From positions 4,483,001-4,547,000 of the forward strand of contig NZ_AP019749.1 in the NCBI RefSeq assembly GCF_006740045.1: a DNA stretch of 64,000 bases, in the 5' to 3' direction. Below the pieces are notes generated by a model, which was not told where the DNA came from, searched no databases, and worked only from the letters and a program-made list of their open reading frames with translations. A program made the translations under genes and the position numbers. Source of the DNA: Comamonas terrigena NBRC 13299 (GTDB taxonomy: Bacteria; Pseudomonadota; Gammaproteobacteria; Burkholderiales; Burkholderiaceae_C). Positions 30,206 through 38,761 of this stretch are shown one piece after another. The stretch's first letter is position 1, and every line of letters begins with the position of its first letter.

Positions 30206-32821
30206 ATGCGCAAGCGCCCCGCACGCCGCCCCACCCGGCCTTTCTCGCAGACCATGCCCTTGCCACCTTCTTTCACCGCTGCCATCGCGCAGCTGCAGTC
30301 CCTGCTGCGCCAAGGCTGGCAAGCCCTGCGCCAGTTTCTCGCCACCCGTACCCGCCGCCAGTGGTGGCAGGCCGCCGCCTGCGTGCCGGTGTTCCTGGTG
30401 CTGCTGCTGGGCGTGCTGGTGCTGCTCACGCCCAGCCTGTCGGACATCCGCAAGGCCAAGGAAGACAACCCGGCCCAGATCCTGAGCGCCGACGGCAAGG
30501 AACTGGCCCTGTTCACCCGCAGCAACCGCCGCTGGATCCCGCTGGCCCAGATTTCGCCCAATGTGGTCAAGGCACTGATCGCCACCGAAGACCACCGTTT
30601 CTACGAACACCACGGGCTGGACTGGCGCCGCACCGCCGCCTCGGTCGTCTACACCCTGTCGGGGGACCGCCAGGGCGGCTCCACCATCACTCAGCAGCTG
30701 GCGCGCAACCTCTACCCGGAAAAAGTGGGGCGCGACGCCACGCTCAGCCGCAAGCTCAAGGAAGCCGTGACCGCCTACAAGATCGAGGCGCTCTACACCA
30801 AGGACGAGATCCTGGAGACCTATCTGAATACGGTCCCGTTTCTCTACAACGCCTTCGGCATCGAGATGGCGGCACGCACCTATTTCGACAAAGGCGCCGA
30901 CAAGCTCACGGTGCTGGAAGCCGCCACCCTGGTGGGCATGCTCAAGGGCACCAGCTACTACAACCCGGTGCGCAACCCCGAGCGCGCCGTGCAGCGCCGC
31001 AACACCGTACTGAGCCAGATGGTCAAGCGCGAGGTGCTGGCCGAAGCCGAGTTCGACCGGCTCAAGACCCGCCCGCTGCGCCTGGATTTCGAGCGCCAGG
31101 AAATCGCCGAAGGCCCGGCACCGCACTTTGTGCGGGCACTGCGCGGCTGGCTGGTGGACTGGGCCGACAGCCATGGCTATGACATCCACAGCGACGGCCT
31201 GGTGGTCCACACCACCGTCGATTCGCGCATGCAGGCCTGGGCCAACCAGGCCGTGGCCCGCCATGGCCGCACCTTGCAGGCGGTGGCCCAGCGCAACTGG
31301 TCGCAGGCCAGCGCCTGGGGCGCCCAGCAGCCACTGGTGCAGGCCCTGGTCAAGGAAAGCAGCGCCTACCGCAGCGCCGTAGCCAGCGGCGAAGCCCCGG
31401 CCGAGGCCCTGAAGCGCCTGCTGATCGACCGCGCCTTCATGGCCGCGCTGCGCGAAGAGAAAACCCGCATCCAGGCCGGCTTCCTAGCCATGGACCCGCG
31501 CAACGGCCATATCCTGGCCTGGGTGGGCAGCCGCGACTACAAGCAGGACCCGTTCGACCACGTGCAGCAGGCACGCCGCCAGCCCGGCTCCACCTTCAAG
31601 CCCTTTGTCTATGGCGCGGCCCTGCTCAACGGCAGCCGCCCCAGCGACACGCTGGAGGACAAGGCCGTGGAGATTCCGCTGTCCGGCGGCCAGATCTGGC
31701 GCCCCACCGACGCACAGCCGCCCAGCAACCAGGCCATGACCCTGGCCGATGGCCTGGCCTATTCCAAGAACACCATCACCGCCCAGGTGATGCAGCAGGT
31801 CGGCCCCGCCAAGGTGGTGCGCCTGGCCCGCAGCCTGGGCGTGCGCGACAGCGCGCTCGACGCCGTGCCGGCGCTGGCCCTGGGCAGCAGCCCGGTCAGC
31901 CTGCAGGAAATGGTCACCGCCTACGCCAGCCTGGCACGCAGCGGCCAGTACCTGCCGCCGGTCATGGTCACCCGCATCACCAACCGCGACGGCGATGTGC
32001 TGGCCGAATTTGCCCCCGCCCGCGCCGAAGCCGCCATGGACACCAACGCCGCCAATGCCCTGGTGGACATGCTGCGTGGCGTGATCGACAAAGGCACGGG
32101 CCGCGCCATCCGCAGCACCTACGGCATCCACGCCGATGTGGCCGGCAAGACCGGTACCACCCAGGGCAATGCCGACGGCTGGTTCATCCTGATGCACCCG
32201 CAGCTGGTGACCGGCGCCTGGGCCGGCTTCAACGACGGCCGCATCACCCTGCGCAGCGACTACTGGGGCCAGGGTGCGCGCAGCGCCCTGCCCATGGTGG
32301 GCGACTTCACCAACCGCGTGCTGGGCACCCGCCGCATCGACGCCCAGGCCCGCTTTGCCGAACCCGAGCACAGCGACTGGTGGGGCAATCTGGTGGACGG
32401 TCTGCGCGAACGCATTCAAGGCTGGTGGGGCAGCACCCCCGAGGACGAAGGCGCCGTGCAGGACCATGCCCCGTCCGCTCCCCGCCGCCCGGCGCCCGCA
32501 CCGGACGCCAGCCCGCCGGCCACACCGTCCACGCCTGCTGCGCCCCCCATGCCCGGCGGCGGCTGGCCCGGGTGGGAGCAGCGCCCCGGCGGCCCGGCCC
32601 CGGTCACCCGCGACCCCGACACCAGCCACGACGGCCCGGTGGAAGAACGCACGCCCACCTTGCAGGAACAGGGCCTGCCCGCCCCTGCCCCGGCACCGGT
32701 GCAACCGCCTCCGGCCGGCCAGGACGGTGCCTACAACCCGTACAACCTGCCGCCCCTGCCCGGCCAGCTGCCCCGCCCGCAGGACCGCGAGGCCTACCCC
32801 ATGCCACCATTGGGCGGCTGA
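30206..32821 (+). CDS. Bifunctional class A penicillin-binding protein (transglycosylase/transpeptidase, PBP1A type)
   Basis: An 871-residue bifunctional peptidoglycan synthase. A basic cytoplasmic N-terminus is followed by a TM helix at about 57-75 and a GT51 glycosyltransferase with catalytic Glu128 in TEDHRFYEHHG and QGGSTITQQ at 156-164. The transpeptidase domain has S462-xx-K465 (PGSTFKP), SKN at 520-522 and KTG at 648-650. After about residue 745 comes an unusual 125-residue Pro/Ala/Gly-rich low-complexity tail that is probably periplasmic and disordered. The start at 30206 has AGG at suitable spacing; an ATG at 30254 would shorten the cytoplasmic tail by 16. It stands alone. Other PBP1 genes are expected elsewhere. 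Confidence 0.94.
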   Translation: MRKRPARRPTRPFSQTMPLPPSFTAAIAQLQSLLRQGWQALRQFLATRTRRQWWQAAACVPVFLVLLLGVLVLLTPSLSDIRKAKEDNPAQILSADGKELALFTRSNRRWIPLAQISPNVVKALIATEDHRFYEHHGLDWRRTAASVVYTLSGDRQGGSTITQQLARNLYPEKVGRDATLSRKLKEAVTAYKIEALYTKDEILETYLNTVPFLYNAFGIEMAARTYFDKGADKLTVLEAATLVGMLKGTSYYNPVRNPERAVQRRNTVLSQMVKREVLAEAEFDRLKTRPLRLDFERQEIAEGPAPHFVRALRGWLVDWADSHGYDIHSDGLVVHTTVDSRMQAWANQAVARHGRTLQAVAQRNWSQASAWGAQQPLVQALVKESSAYRSAVASGEAPAEALKRLLIDRAFMAALREEKTRIQAGFLAMDPRNGHILAWVGSRDYKQDPFDHVQQARRQPGSTFKPFVYGAALLNGSRPSDTLEDKAVEIPLSGGQIWRPTDAQPPSNQAMTLADGLAYSKNTITAQVMQQVGPAKVVRLARSLGVRDSALDAVPALALGSSPVSLQEMVTAYASLARSGQYLPPVMVTRITNRDGDVLAEFAPARAEAAMDTNAANALVDMLRGVIDKGTGRAIRSTYGIHADVAGKTGTTQGNADGWFILMHPQLVTGAWAGFNDGRITLRSDYWGQGARSALPMVGDFTNRVLGTRRIDAQARFAEPEHSDWWGNLVDGLRERIQGWWGSTPEDEGAVQDHAPSAPRRPAPAPDASPPATPSTPAAPPMPGGGWPGWEQRPGGPAPVTRDPDTSHDGPVEERTPTLQEQGLPAPAPAPVQPPPAGQDGAYNPYNLPPLPGQLPRPQDREAYPMPPLGG

Positions 32822-33167
32822 TGGCGGGTGATGGCGTTCGCCTCCCGGCCGGATGACGGCCGAGGCGCCGGGTGAAGTACGCACGCCCCCCACCCGGCAC
32901 CTTGTCGGTGGCCTAGCTGTGGACAAGCACCACAGCACACGGCGTGCAAAATCTTTTCCAGGGATGGCGCTGGCGGCCTGGCCGCACGGGTTGCTGCATC
33001 GACGCACCCGTGCGCCGGAGTGCTATCGAACGTGAAGTGCGCAACTTGCTGTGCGCCGCGCTGCAAAACAATTTTCAGGACACTGGCGGGCCACCGGTGA
33101 CGCCCCCGTGCAGGACTCCGCCCCATGGCTTGGGCCCATGGACACGCGGCCTGGGCCCGCGGAGGCA
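32822..33167. other. 346 bp convergent gap without a recognised gene
   Basis: Lies between the PBP stop and the SDR stop. Composition is like the coding regions around it. I see only short imperfect hairpins (for example GGCCG/CGGCC near 32850) and no T-runs, promoter, RNA gene or convincing open frame. Confidence 0.5.
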
Positions 33168-33989
33168 CTAGGCGTCTGCGCCCCCCACCACGGCCGGGGT
33201 CACTGCCGTTCCGGCCAGCAGGCCGCCGTCGATATGGAACTCGCTGCCGGTGATGTAGGTGGCCTCATCCGACGCCAGCAGCACGGCCACGGACGCCACC
33301 TCTGACGGCAGCCCGAACCGGCGCAGCGGCGTGTCCCGCACCAGTGCGGCCATGCGCGCCTCCCGGTCCGCGCCGGTGCCCAGCATGGGCTCCCACATGG
33401 GCGTGAGGACGGCGGCCGGGTGGATGGAATTGCACCGGATGCGGAGCCCCTGTTCGGCGCAGTACAGCGCCACGGTCTTGCTGTGGTTGCGCACCGCCGC
33501 CTTGGACGAGGCATAGGCAGCCGCCCCGGGAATGCCCACCAGGCCCGAGCGGGAGGAGATGTTGATGATGGAGCCGGTCTGCTGCGGCCGCATCGCCCGG
33601 ATGGCGTGCTTGCAGCCCAGGAACACCCCGTCGAGATTGGTCCGGTGCACGGCATGCCAGTCGGCCAGCTCGGCATGCTCCGGGTCATGGGCCACCACCC
33701 CACACTCGAACCCGGTCACGCCCGCGTTGTTCACCACCACGTCCAGGCGCCCGCGCTCGGCCAGGGCCTGCGCGGTGACGCGCCGCCAATCGTCTTCCTG
33801 CCGCACATCGAGCGGGGCATAACAGGCCTGCGCGCCCAGCGCATCGGCCACGGCGCGGCCCCGTTCATGCTGGATGTCGGTGACATAGACGAAGCAGCCC
33901 TGCTGGGCGAACATGCGGGCAATCGCTTCGCCGATGCCCTGGGCCGCCCCGGTGACGATGGCCACTTTGGAATCAAGTCGTTGGTCCAT
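33168..33989 (-). CDS. Short-chain dehydrogenase/reductase (SDR)
   Basis: A 273-residue classical SDR. The cofactor motif TGAAQGIG is at about 14-21, and YVTDIQ places an acidic residue after strand 2 (favouring NAD). NNAG is near residue 90. The catalytic Ser (IINISSRSG) and YASSK supply the Ser-Tyr-Lys triad near 140-165. The C-terminus is longer than the minimum, with [11 protein letters not shown] after the usual IDGG. It probably oxidises or reduces a small secondary alcohol or hydroxysteroid-like substrate, which the sequence does not identify. The frame upstream of 33989 continues to 34361 across the next gene's terminator and is not coding. Confidence 0.9.
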   Translation of the reverse strand: MDQRLDSKVAIVTGAAQGIGEAIARMFAQQGCFVYVTDIQHERGRAVADALGAQACYAPLDVRQEDDWRRVTAQALAERGRLDVVVNNAGVTGFECGVVAHDPEHAELADWHAVHRTNLDGVFLGCKHAIRAMRPQQTGSIINISSRSGLVGIPGAAAYASSKAAVRNHSKTVALYCAEQGLRIRCNSIHPAAVLTPMWEPMLGTGADREARMAALVRDTPLRRFGLPSEVASVAVLLASDEATYITGSEFHIDGGLLAGTAVTPAVVGGADA

Positions 33990-34125
33990 ACCTGAAGCCG
34001 CGCACCGCTCTCTCAGGCGGCGCATGGAATGAGCAAAAGGCCAGTCTACCCGGCACATGCTTGCGTGCAGCGCCACGCCCCATCCGCCCTGCGCACCAGG
34101 TGCGCAGACTGCCGCAGCCAGCATG

Positions 34126-34162
34126 AAAAAGGCCGCTGGCACACTTCCATGTGCCAGCGGCC
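34126..34162 (-). terminator. Rho-independent terminator of the IphP-type phosphatase gene
   Basis: On the minus strand: a perfect 13 bp stem GGCCGCTGGCACA and its complement with a 6-base loop, then five T. It begins 48 bp after the stop. Confidence 0.88.
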
Positions 34163-34209
34163 GTTCTCTTGTGGGAAGCTCCGCAGACCCGCCTGCGGAG
34201 CGGCGGCCA

Positions 34210-35007
34210 TCAGCCTTCCAGGTACATGCGCGCCAGCTGCGCGCGTTCGGCAGCCCCCACGCCCAGGGCTTCGGCCAGATAGCGGTCCATGGTGCCGTAG
34301 CGTTCTTCGGCCAGGGCAAAGGCGCTGTCCAGGAACGGCATCTGCACACGCCACAACACATCCAGAATCTCCTGCGGCACCGTCTGCGCGGCCCTGGCGG
34401 CCAGCTCGGGCGGGCGACGGTAGAGCTGGTTGGTCAGCAGGTAGTCGTCATGCACCACCTCGCGGGACACGCCCAGCGCCAGCAGGATCAGCGCCGCCGC
34501 CCAGCCGGTGCGGTCCTTGCCGGCGGTGCAGTGGAAGACCAGGGGACGGTCGCTTTCCAGCAGCATGCGGAACAGCGTGGCAAAGCGCTCGGCATTGTCG
34601 ATGACAAAGCCGCGGTAGGTGTCCTGCATCAGGCCCACGGTATCGGCCGGCGTGAGCCGGTGGCCCTGGTGGATCATGGCGAACGCGCGCTGCACCACGG
34701 TGGGTTCGATGGTCAGCGCATGCTGGGTCAGAAACGGCCAGTCATAGCCCTGGGCCACGCGCTCTTCCACGCCGCGAAAGTCCACTGCCCGGCCCACATT
34801 CAGCTCCTGCAGGGCCTGCAGGTCGGTCTGGCTCAGGCCTGCCAGGTGGTCGGAGCGGAACAGGTGGCGCCAGCGCACCGTGCGGCCATCGGCCCCGGTG
34901 TAGCCGCCCAGATCGCGGAAATTGGTCGTGCCCTGCAGCGCCACGCTGCGGGGGAACGGCGTGGCAACAGGGGCAGTGGTGGGGGCGGCATCGAGGGCCA
35001 GGTCCAT
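34210..35007 (-). CDS. IphP-type tyrosine/serine protein phosphatase
   Basis: A 265-residue dual-specificity phosphatase-like protein. The signature [10 protein letters not shown] places the nucleophile at Cys160 and the phosphate-binding arginine at 166. The N-terminal N-F-R-D-L-G-G motif (residues about 29-35) is typical of the IphP/YcaO-region tyrosine phosphatase group. Related enzymes act on phosphotyrosine, phosphoserine or phosphoinositides, and some are secreted virulence factors. No signal peptide is visible, so it should be cytoplasmic. The start is set by AAGGAG about 10 bases upstream. No kinase gene is adjacent. Confidence 0.9.
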   Translation of the reverse strand: MDLALDAAPTTAPVATPFPRSVALQGTTNFRDLGGYTGADGRTVRWRHLFRSDHLAGLSQTDLQALQELNVGRAVDFRGVEERVAQGYDWPFLTQHALTIEPTVVQRAFAMIHQGHRLTPADTVGLMQDTYRGFVIDNAERFATLFRMLLESDRPLVFHCTAGKDRTGWAAALILLALGVSREVVHDDYLLTNQLYRRPPELAARAAQTVPQEILDVLWRVQMPFLDSAFALAEERYGTMDRYLAEALGVGAAERAQLARMYLEG

Positions 35008-35153
35008 GGTCGCTCCTTCAAGGGTCAATCACCGGGCACAGCACCCGGGGCGGCACAGCGTGCAGACCCCATGGTGCCTGCACTCCGTGACCAACGCATG
35101 TACCCGTGCGACACCCGGCCCGCAGCAGCAGGCCGCCGGTCGCACGGACGGGG

Positions 35154-38066
35154 TCAGTCGTTGCTGACCAGGTGCTTGCCGACGATGCCGGTCAGCTCGA
35201 ACATGCCGATGCGGTCCTTGCCGAACACCGGCAGCAGCTTGGCGTCCGCCACGATGATGCGCTTGTCCTTGGGGTCCTGCAGGTTGCGGGCCTTCACATA
35301 GTCCCAGACCTTTTTCACCACCTCGGTGCGGGCCACGGCACCGTCACCGATGACGGCGGCCAGTGCCGCATCCGGGCGGTAGTTGGCGGCGGCGGGCTTG
35401 CGGGCCGTGGTCTTGGCGGCGGCCTTCTTGGCGGCAGGCGCCTTCTTGGCTGCCGCAGTCTTGACCGGGGTCTTGGCGGCAGCACCCGCCGCCGTCTTGC
35501 GCGGTGGGTACTTGGATTCGCGCTGCTCGAACTCGAAGTTCACCTTGCCCGCTTCCGCATCCCAGACCAGGAAGGCCTTGAAATTGCGGCGCGTGCGGTT
35601 GGAGACGAACTTCTCCAGCAGATCGGTCTTGCCGGCAGACAGCAGCTTGGTCATCTGCTCGCGCTCGATCGGCTGCTGCAGAATGATCTGGCCGCTCTTG
35701 AAATCGCAGCTGGGCGTGGGCTGCTGCTGTGTGGGCACGGCCTTGGAGCAGACGTAGTTGGCGCCATGCTCGAACACCGGTGCACCGCACTTGGGGCAGT
35801 TGCCCAGAGACTGCTGGGCGCTGAAATCCACGATCTCGCCGGACTCTTCTTCCTTGTCGTCGCCAAAGTCGAATTCCAGCTTGTAGTTCTGTGCCTCTTC
35901 GTCGCGCACGATGGCCACTTCGGCGGTGAAGGGCCAGCCGGCCTTGGAGCGGAAGCCTTCCAGCGGGCCGATGCGGCGGTCGCGCAGCAGGGCTTCGGCC
36001 TCGGCCGTTTCAAAGGTGCGGCCGGCCGGCGACTTGGTGAACGAGAAGCCGCAGCCTTCGCCCGCCCCGTTGGCGCCCGTGCAGGCGTAGCGGCGGTAGT
36101 TCTCCTTGACCACGCCCTGGCAGTTGGGGCATGGTGTGGACAGGGTGGCGTAGTCGCCGGGCACGGTGTCGCGGTCGTATTCCTTGGCCTTCTTGACCAG
36201 CTTTTCGGTCATGGCGGCAATCTGCTGCATGAAGGCGGCGCGCGACAGCTCGCCCTTTTCCATCTGCGACAGCTTGTATTCCCACTCGCCGGTCAGGTCG
36301 GCGCGGGAGAGTTCTTCCACCTGCAGGCCGCGCAGCAGCGTCATCAGCTGGAAGGCCTTGGCCGTGGGGATCAGCTCGCGGCCTTCGCGCAGCATGTACT
36401 TCTCGGTCAGCAGGCCTTCGATGATGGCCGCTCGGGTGGCTGGCGTACCCAGTCCCTTCTCCTGCATCGCGGAGCGCAGCTCTTCGTCGTCAATCTGCTT
36501 GCCGGCGATTTCCATGGCGCCCAGCAGCGTGGCTTCCGAATAGCGCGCGGGCGGCTTGGTTTTCAGGCCTTTCACATCGGCATGGTCGGTGCGGGGCTGC
36601 TCGCCCGGTTGCACCGCCACCAGCGGCTGGCCCTTGTCGCCTTCCTTGGCGTCTTCCACCTCGTTGGCGGCTTCCTTGCCGTAGATGGCCAGCCAGCCCG
36701 GCTTGACCAGCACCTTGCCTTCGGTCTTGAAGGAATGCTGCTCCACCTTGCTGATGCGGGTGGTCACCTGGTGCTCGGCGCTGGGGAAGAACACGGCCAT
36801 GAAGCGGCGCACCACCAGGTCGTACAGCTTCTGCTCCGCCTCGCTCAGGCCGCTGGGCGCCTGGGTGGTGGGGATGATGGCAAAGTGGTCCGAGATCTTG
36901 CTGTTGTCGAAGATGCGCTTGGACGGGCGGATGTAGTTGTCGTTGATGGCCTGCTGCGCAAACGGCGCCAGATGGCGCATGCCGCTGGTGGCCAGCATCT
37001 CGAAGGTCTGGCGTGCCACGGGCAGATAGTCTTCGGGCAGGGCACGTGCGTCGGTACGCGGGTAGGTCAGGGCCTTGTGGCGTTCGTACAGGCTTTGCGC
37101 CAGCGCCAGCGTGGTCTTGGCGGAGAAGCCGAACTTGCCGTTGGCCTCGCGCTGCAGGCTGGTCAGGTCGAACAGCAGCGGCGATGCCTGGGTGGTCGGC
37201 TTGCTCTCTTCGGTCACCGTGGCGGGCTTGCCCCGCACCGCCGCGGCAATGGCGTCGGCCTCGTGCTTGTTCCACAGGCGGTCGGCCTTGGCTTCAGCGT
37301 CTTCGCTCTTCTTCCACTGGGGGTTGAACCACTTGCCCAGGTACTGGCCGGCCCGGGCGTTGAACGCGCCATGCACTTCCCAGTAGTCGCGGCTGACGAA
37401 CTTGCGGATCTTTTCCTCGCGCTCCACCACCAGCGACAGCGTGGGGGTCTGCACCCGGCCCACCGTGGTCAGGAAGAAGCCGCCATCGCGCGAATTGAAC
37501 GCCGTCATGGCGCGCGTGCCGTTGATGCCCACCAGCCAGTCGGCTTCGGAGCGGCTGCGGGCGGCATCGGCCAGGCCCTGCATCTGCTGCTCGCTGCGCA
37601 GCTTGTCAAAGCCGTCGCGGATGGCCTGGGGTGTCATGGACTGCAGCCACAGGCGCTTGATGGGCTTGCCCAGCCCGCCCTTGGCGCCGCCGGCGTACTG
37701 CTCGATCAGGCGGAAGATCAGCTCCCCTTCACGGCCCGCGTCACATGCGTTGATGAGTTCGGTCACATCCTTGCGCTTGGCCTGCTTGACCACCGCGTTC
37801 AGACGGCTCTTGGTCTTGTCCACCGGCTTCAGGTCGAAGCGCGGGGGGATCACCGGCAGGTTGGCAAAGCTCCACTTGCCGCGCTTGACGTCGAACTCCT
37901 CGGGCGCCTGGATTTCCACCAGATGGCCGACGGCGCTGGTCACCACATAACGCTCGTTCTCGAAATGGTCTTCGTGCTTGTCGAACTTGCCGTAGGCAGG
38001 CGTCAGCGCGCGCACGATGTCCTGGGCCACGGAGGGCTTTTCTGCAATCACCAGGGTCTTTGTCAT
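35154..38066 (-). CDS. topB: DNA topoisomerase III with C-terminal SWIB domain
   Basis: A 970-residue type IA topoisomerase that relaxes and decatenates DNA. The Toprim domain (1-150) has E9 and the acidic CDAGREGE cluster at 108-115, and the catalytic Tyr335 sits in LTYPRTD. Two zinc-ribbon-like regions follow: CPNC...CxxxxxxxxxxC at 646-672, and CPKC...C at 757-774. Residues 851-895 form a Lys/Ala/Pro-rich linker like a histone H1 tail, and 896-968 form a SWIB/MDM2-type domain (KVWDYVKARNLQDPKDKR, LLPVFGKDRIGMFELTGIVGKHL). E. coli TopB (653 aa) lacks these additions. The SWIB fusion is reminiscent of chlamydial TopA. It is divergent from a SET-domain gene. Confidence 0.95.
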   Translation of the reverse strand: MTKTLVIAEKPSVAQDIVRALTPAYGKFDKHEDHFENERYVVTSAVGHLVEIQAPEEFDVKRGKWSFANLPVIPPRFDLKPVDKTKSRLNAVVKQAKRKDVTELINACDAGREGELIFRLIEQYAGGAKGGLGKPIKRLWLQSMTPQAIRDGFDKLRSEQQMQGLADAARSRSEADWLVGINGTRAMTAFNSRDGGFFLTTVGRVQTPTLSLVVEREEKIRKFVSRDYWEVHGAFNARAGQYLGKWFNPQWKKSEDAEAKADRLWNKHEADAIAAAVRGKPATVTEESKPTTQASPLLFDLTSLQREANGKFGFSAKTTLALAQSLYERHKALTYPRTDARALPEDYLPVARQTFEMLATSGMRHLAPFAQQAINDNYIRPSKRIFDNSKISDHFAIIPTTQAPSGLSEAEQKLYDLVVRRFMAVFFPSAEHQVTTRISKVEQHSFKTEGKVLVKPGWLAIYGKEAANEVEDAKEGDKGQPLVAVQPGEQPRTDHADVKGLKTKPPARYSEATLLGAMEIAGKQIDDEELRSAMQEKGLGTPATRAAIIEGLLTEKYMLREGRELIPTAKAFQLMTLLRGLQVEELSRADLTGEWEYKLSQMEKGELSRAAFMQQIAAMTEKLVKKAKEYDRDTVPGDYATLSTPCPNCQGVVKENYRRYACTGANGAGEGCGFSFTKSPAGRTFETAEAEALLRDRRIGPLEGFRSKAGWPFTAEVAIVRDEEAQNYKLEFDFGDDKEEESGEIVDFSAQQSLGNCPKCGAPVFEHGANYVCSKAVPTQQQPTPSCDFKSGQIILQQPIEREQMTKLLSAGKTDLLEKFVSNRTRRNFKAFLVWDAEAGKVNFEFEQRESKYPPRKTAAGAAAKTPVKTAAAKKAPAAKKAAAKTTARKPAAANYRPDAALAAVIGDGAVARTEVVKKVWDYVKARNLQDPKDKRIIVADAKLLPVFGKDRIGMFELTGIVGKHLVSND

Positions 38067-38089
38067 GGGTGGTTCTCGTTCATTACCAC

Positions 38090-38113
38090 GGCGGCTTCAC
38101 CAGCGAAGCCGCC
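38090..38113. repeat. 9 bp inverted repeat in the topB/SET divergent region
   Basis: GGCGGCTTC and GAAGCCGCC, separated by 6 bases, form a perfect inverted repeat 24 bp upstream of topB. It covers the candidate -35 of the SET gene. It could be an operator acting on both genes; no protein is known to bind it. Confidence 0.45.
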
Positions 38114-38124
38114 GCTTCTACAAT
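38096..38124 (+). promoter_or_regulatory. Candidate sigma-70 promoter of the SET gene
   Basis: TTCACC (38096-38101) and TACAAT (38119-38124) are separated by 17 bp. Transcription would start near 38131, exactly where the alternating pyrimidine-purine tract begins. Confidence 0.5.
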
Positions 38125-38130
38125 GCGTCT

Positions 38131-38167
38131 CGCACGCGTGCGCACATGCGCGCACGTGTGTGCACAT
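38131..38167. repeat. 37 bp perfectly alternating pyrimidine-purine tract (Z-DNA-prone)
   Basis: Every base from 38131 to 38167 alternates pyrimidine and purine, almost entirely CG, CA and TG steps, and it contains the palindromes GCACGCGTGC and TGTGCACA. Such tracts flip to left-handed Z-DNA under negative supercoiling. It lies in the 121 bp gap between topoisomerase III and the SET gene, and in the predicted 5' leader of the SET mRNA. Confidence 0.75.
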
Positions 38168-38187
38168 TCAAGTTATCAGAGATTGCC

Positions 38188-38691
38188 ATGCCCCGCACCG
38201 CCGAATCCCTTTCCAGCCATCGCCGCATTCAAACCAGACGGTCCGGCGTGCACGGCAAAGGCGTGTTCGCCGTGCAGGACATTGCGGAAGGCGAAACCCT
38301 GATCGAGTACACCGGCGAGGTGATCGGCTGGCAGGAAGCCCAGGACCGCCACCCGCACGACCCCAGCCAGCCCAACCACACCTTCTACTTCCATGTGGAC
38401 GAAGACCGGGTGATCGACGCCAACTACGGCGGCAACTCGGCCCGCTGGATCAACCACAGCTGCGCCCCCAACTGCTACACCGACGAACGCGAGGGCCGCA
38501 TCTACATCGTGGCGCTGCGCAATATCGCGGCGGGTGAAGAGCTGAACTACGACTACGGCCTGATGGTGGAAGAGCGCTACACACCCAAACTCAAGGCCGA
38601 ATACGCCTGCTACTGCGGCGCGGCGCGCTGCCGGGGCACCATGCTGGCGCCCAAGAAGGGCTGGCGCCCGCCGATGCCGGGCGACCAATGA
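38188..38691 (+). CDS. SET-domain protein-lysine methyltransferase
   Basis: A 167-residue stand-alone SET domain protein. The SET core starts with GVHGKGVFAVQDIAEGETLIEYTGEVI. NHSCAPNC at 89-96 and ELNYDYG at 118-124 form the pseudoknot active site that binds S-adenosylmethionine and the target lysine. A post-SET zinc motif (CYCGAARCRG, Cys141, 143 and 148) completes the fold. The family is mostly eukaryotic; bacterial members methylate, for example, histone-like proteins in Chlamydia. The target here is unknown. Divergent from SWIB-topoisomerase III, whose Lys-rich linker is a conceivable substrate (inference only). No strong ribosome-binding site precedes the ATG. Confidence 0.92.
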   Translation: MPRTAESLSSHRRIQTRRSGVHGKGVFAVQDIAEGETLIEYTGEVIGWQEAQDRHPHDPSQPNHTFYFHVDEDRVIDANYGGNSARWINHSCAPNCYTDEREGRIYIVALRNIAAGEELNYDYGLMVEERYTPKLKAEYACYCGAARCRGTMLAPKKGWRPPMPGDQ

Positions 38692-38761
38692 GGCCCGCCG
38701 CGCTGCGGGGCGACCCAGGCACCGTACGGCGCACGGCAAGCAACAAAAAGAAAGAACCACG

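Noticed and set aside
32822..33167. Possible small gene or RNA between the PBP and SDR genes
   Set aside because: Only short open frames without ribosome-binding sites and no stable RNA-like fold or T-run.
35106..38537. A 1143-codon plus-strand open frame opposite topB
   Set aside because: Same cause; low-complexity Leu/Gly/His/Gln translation, and topB on the other strand has complete motifs.
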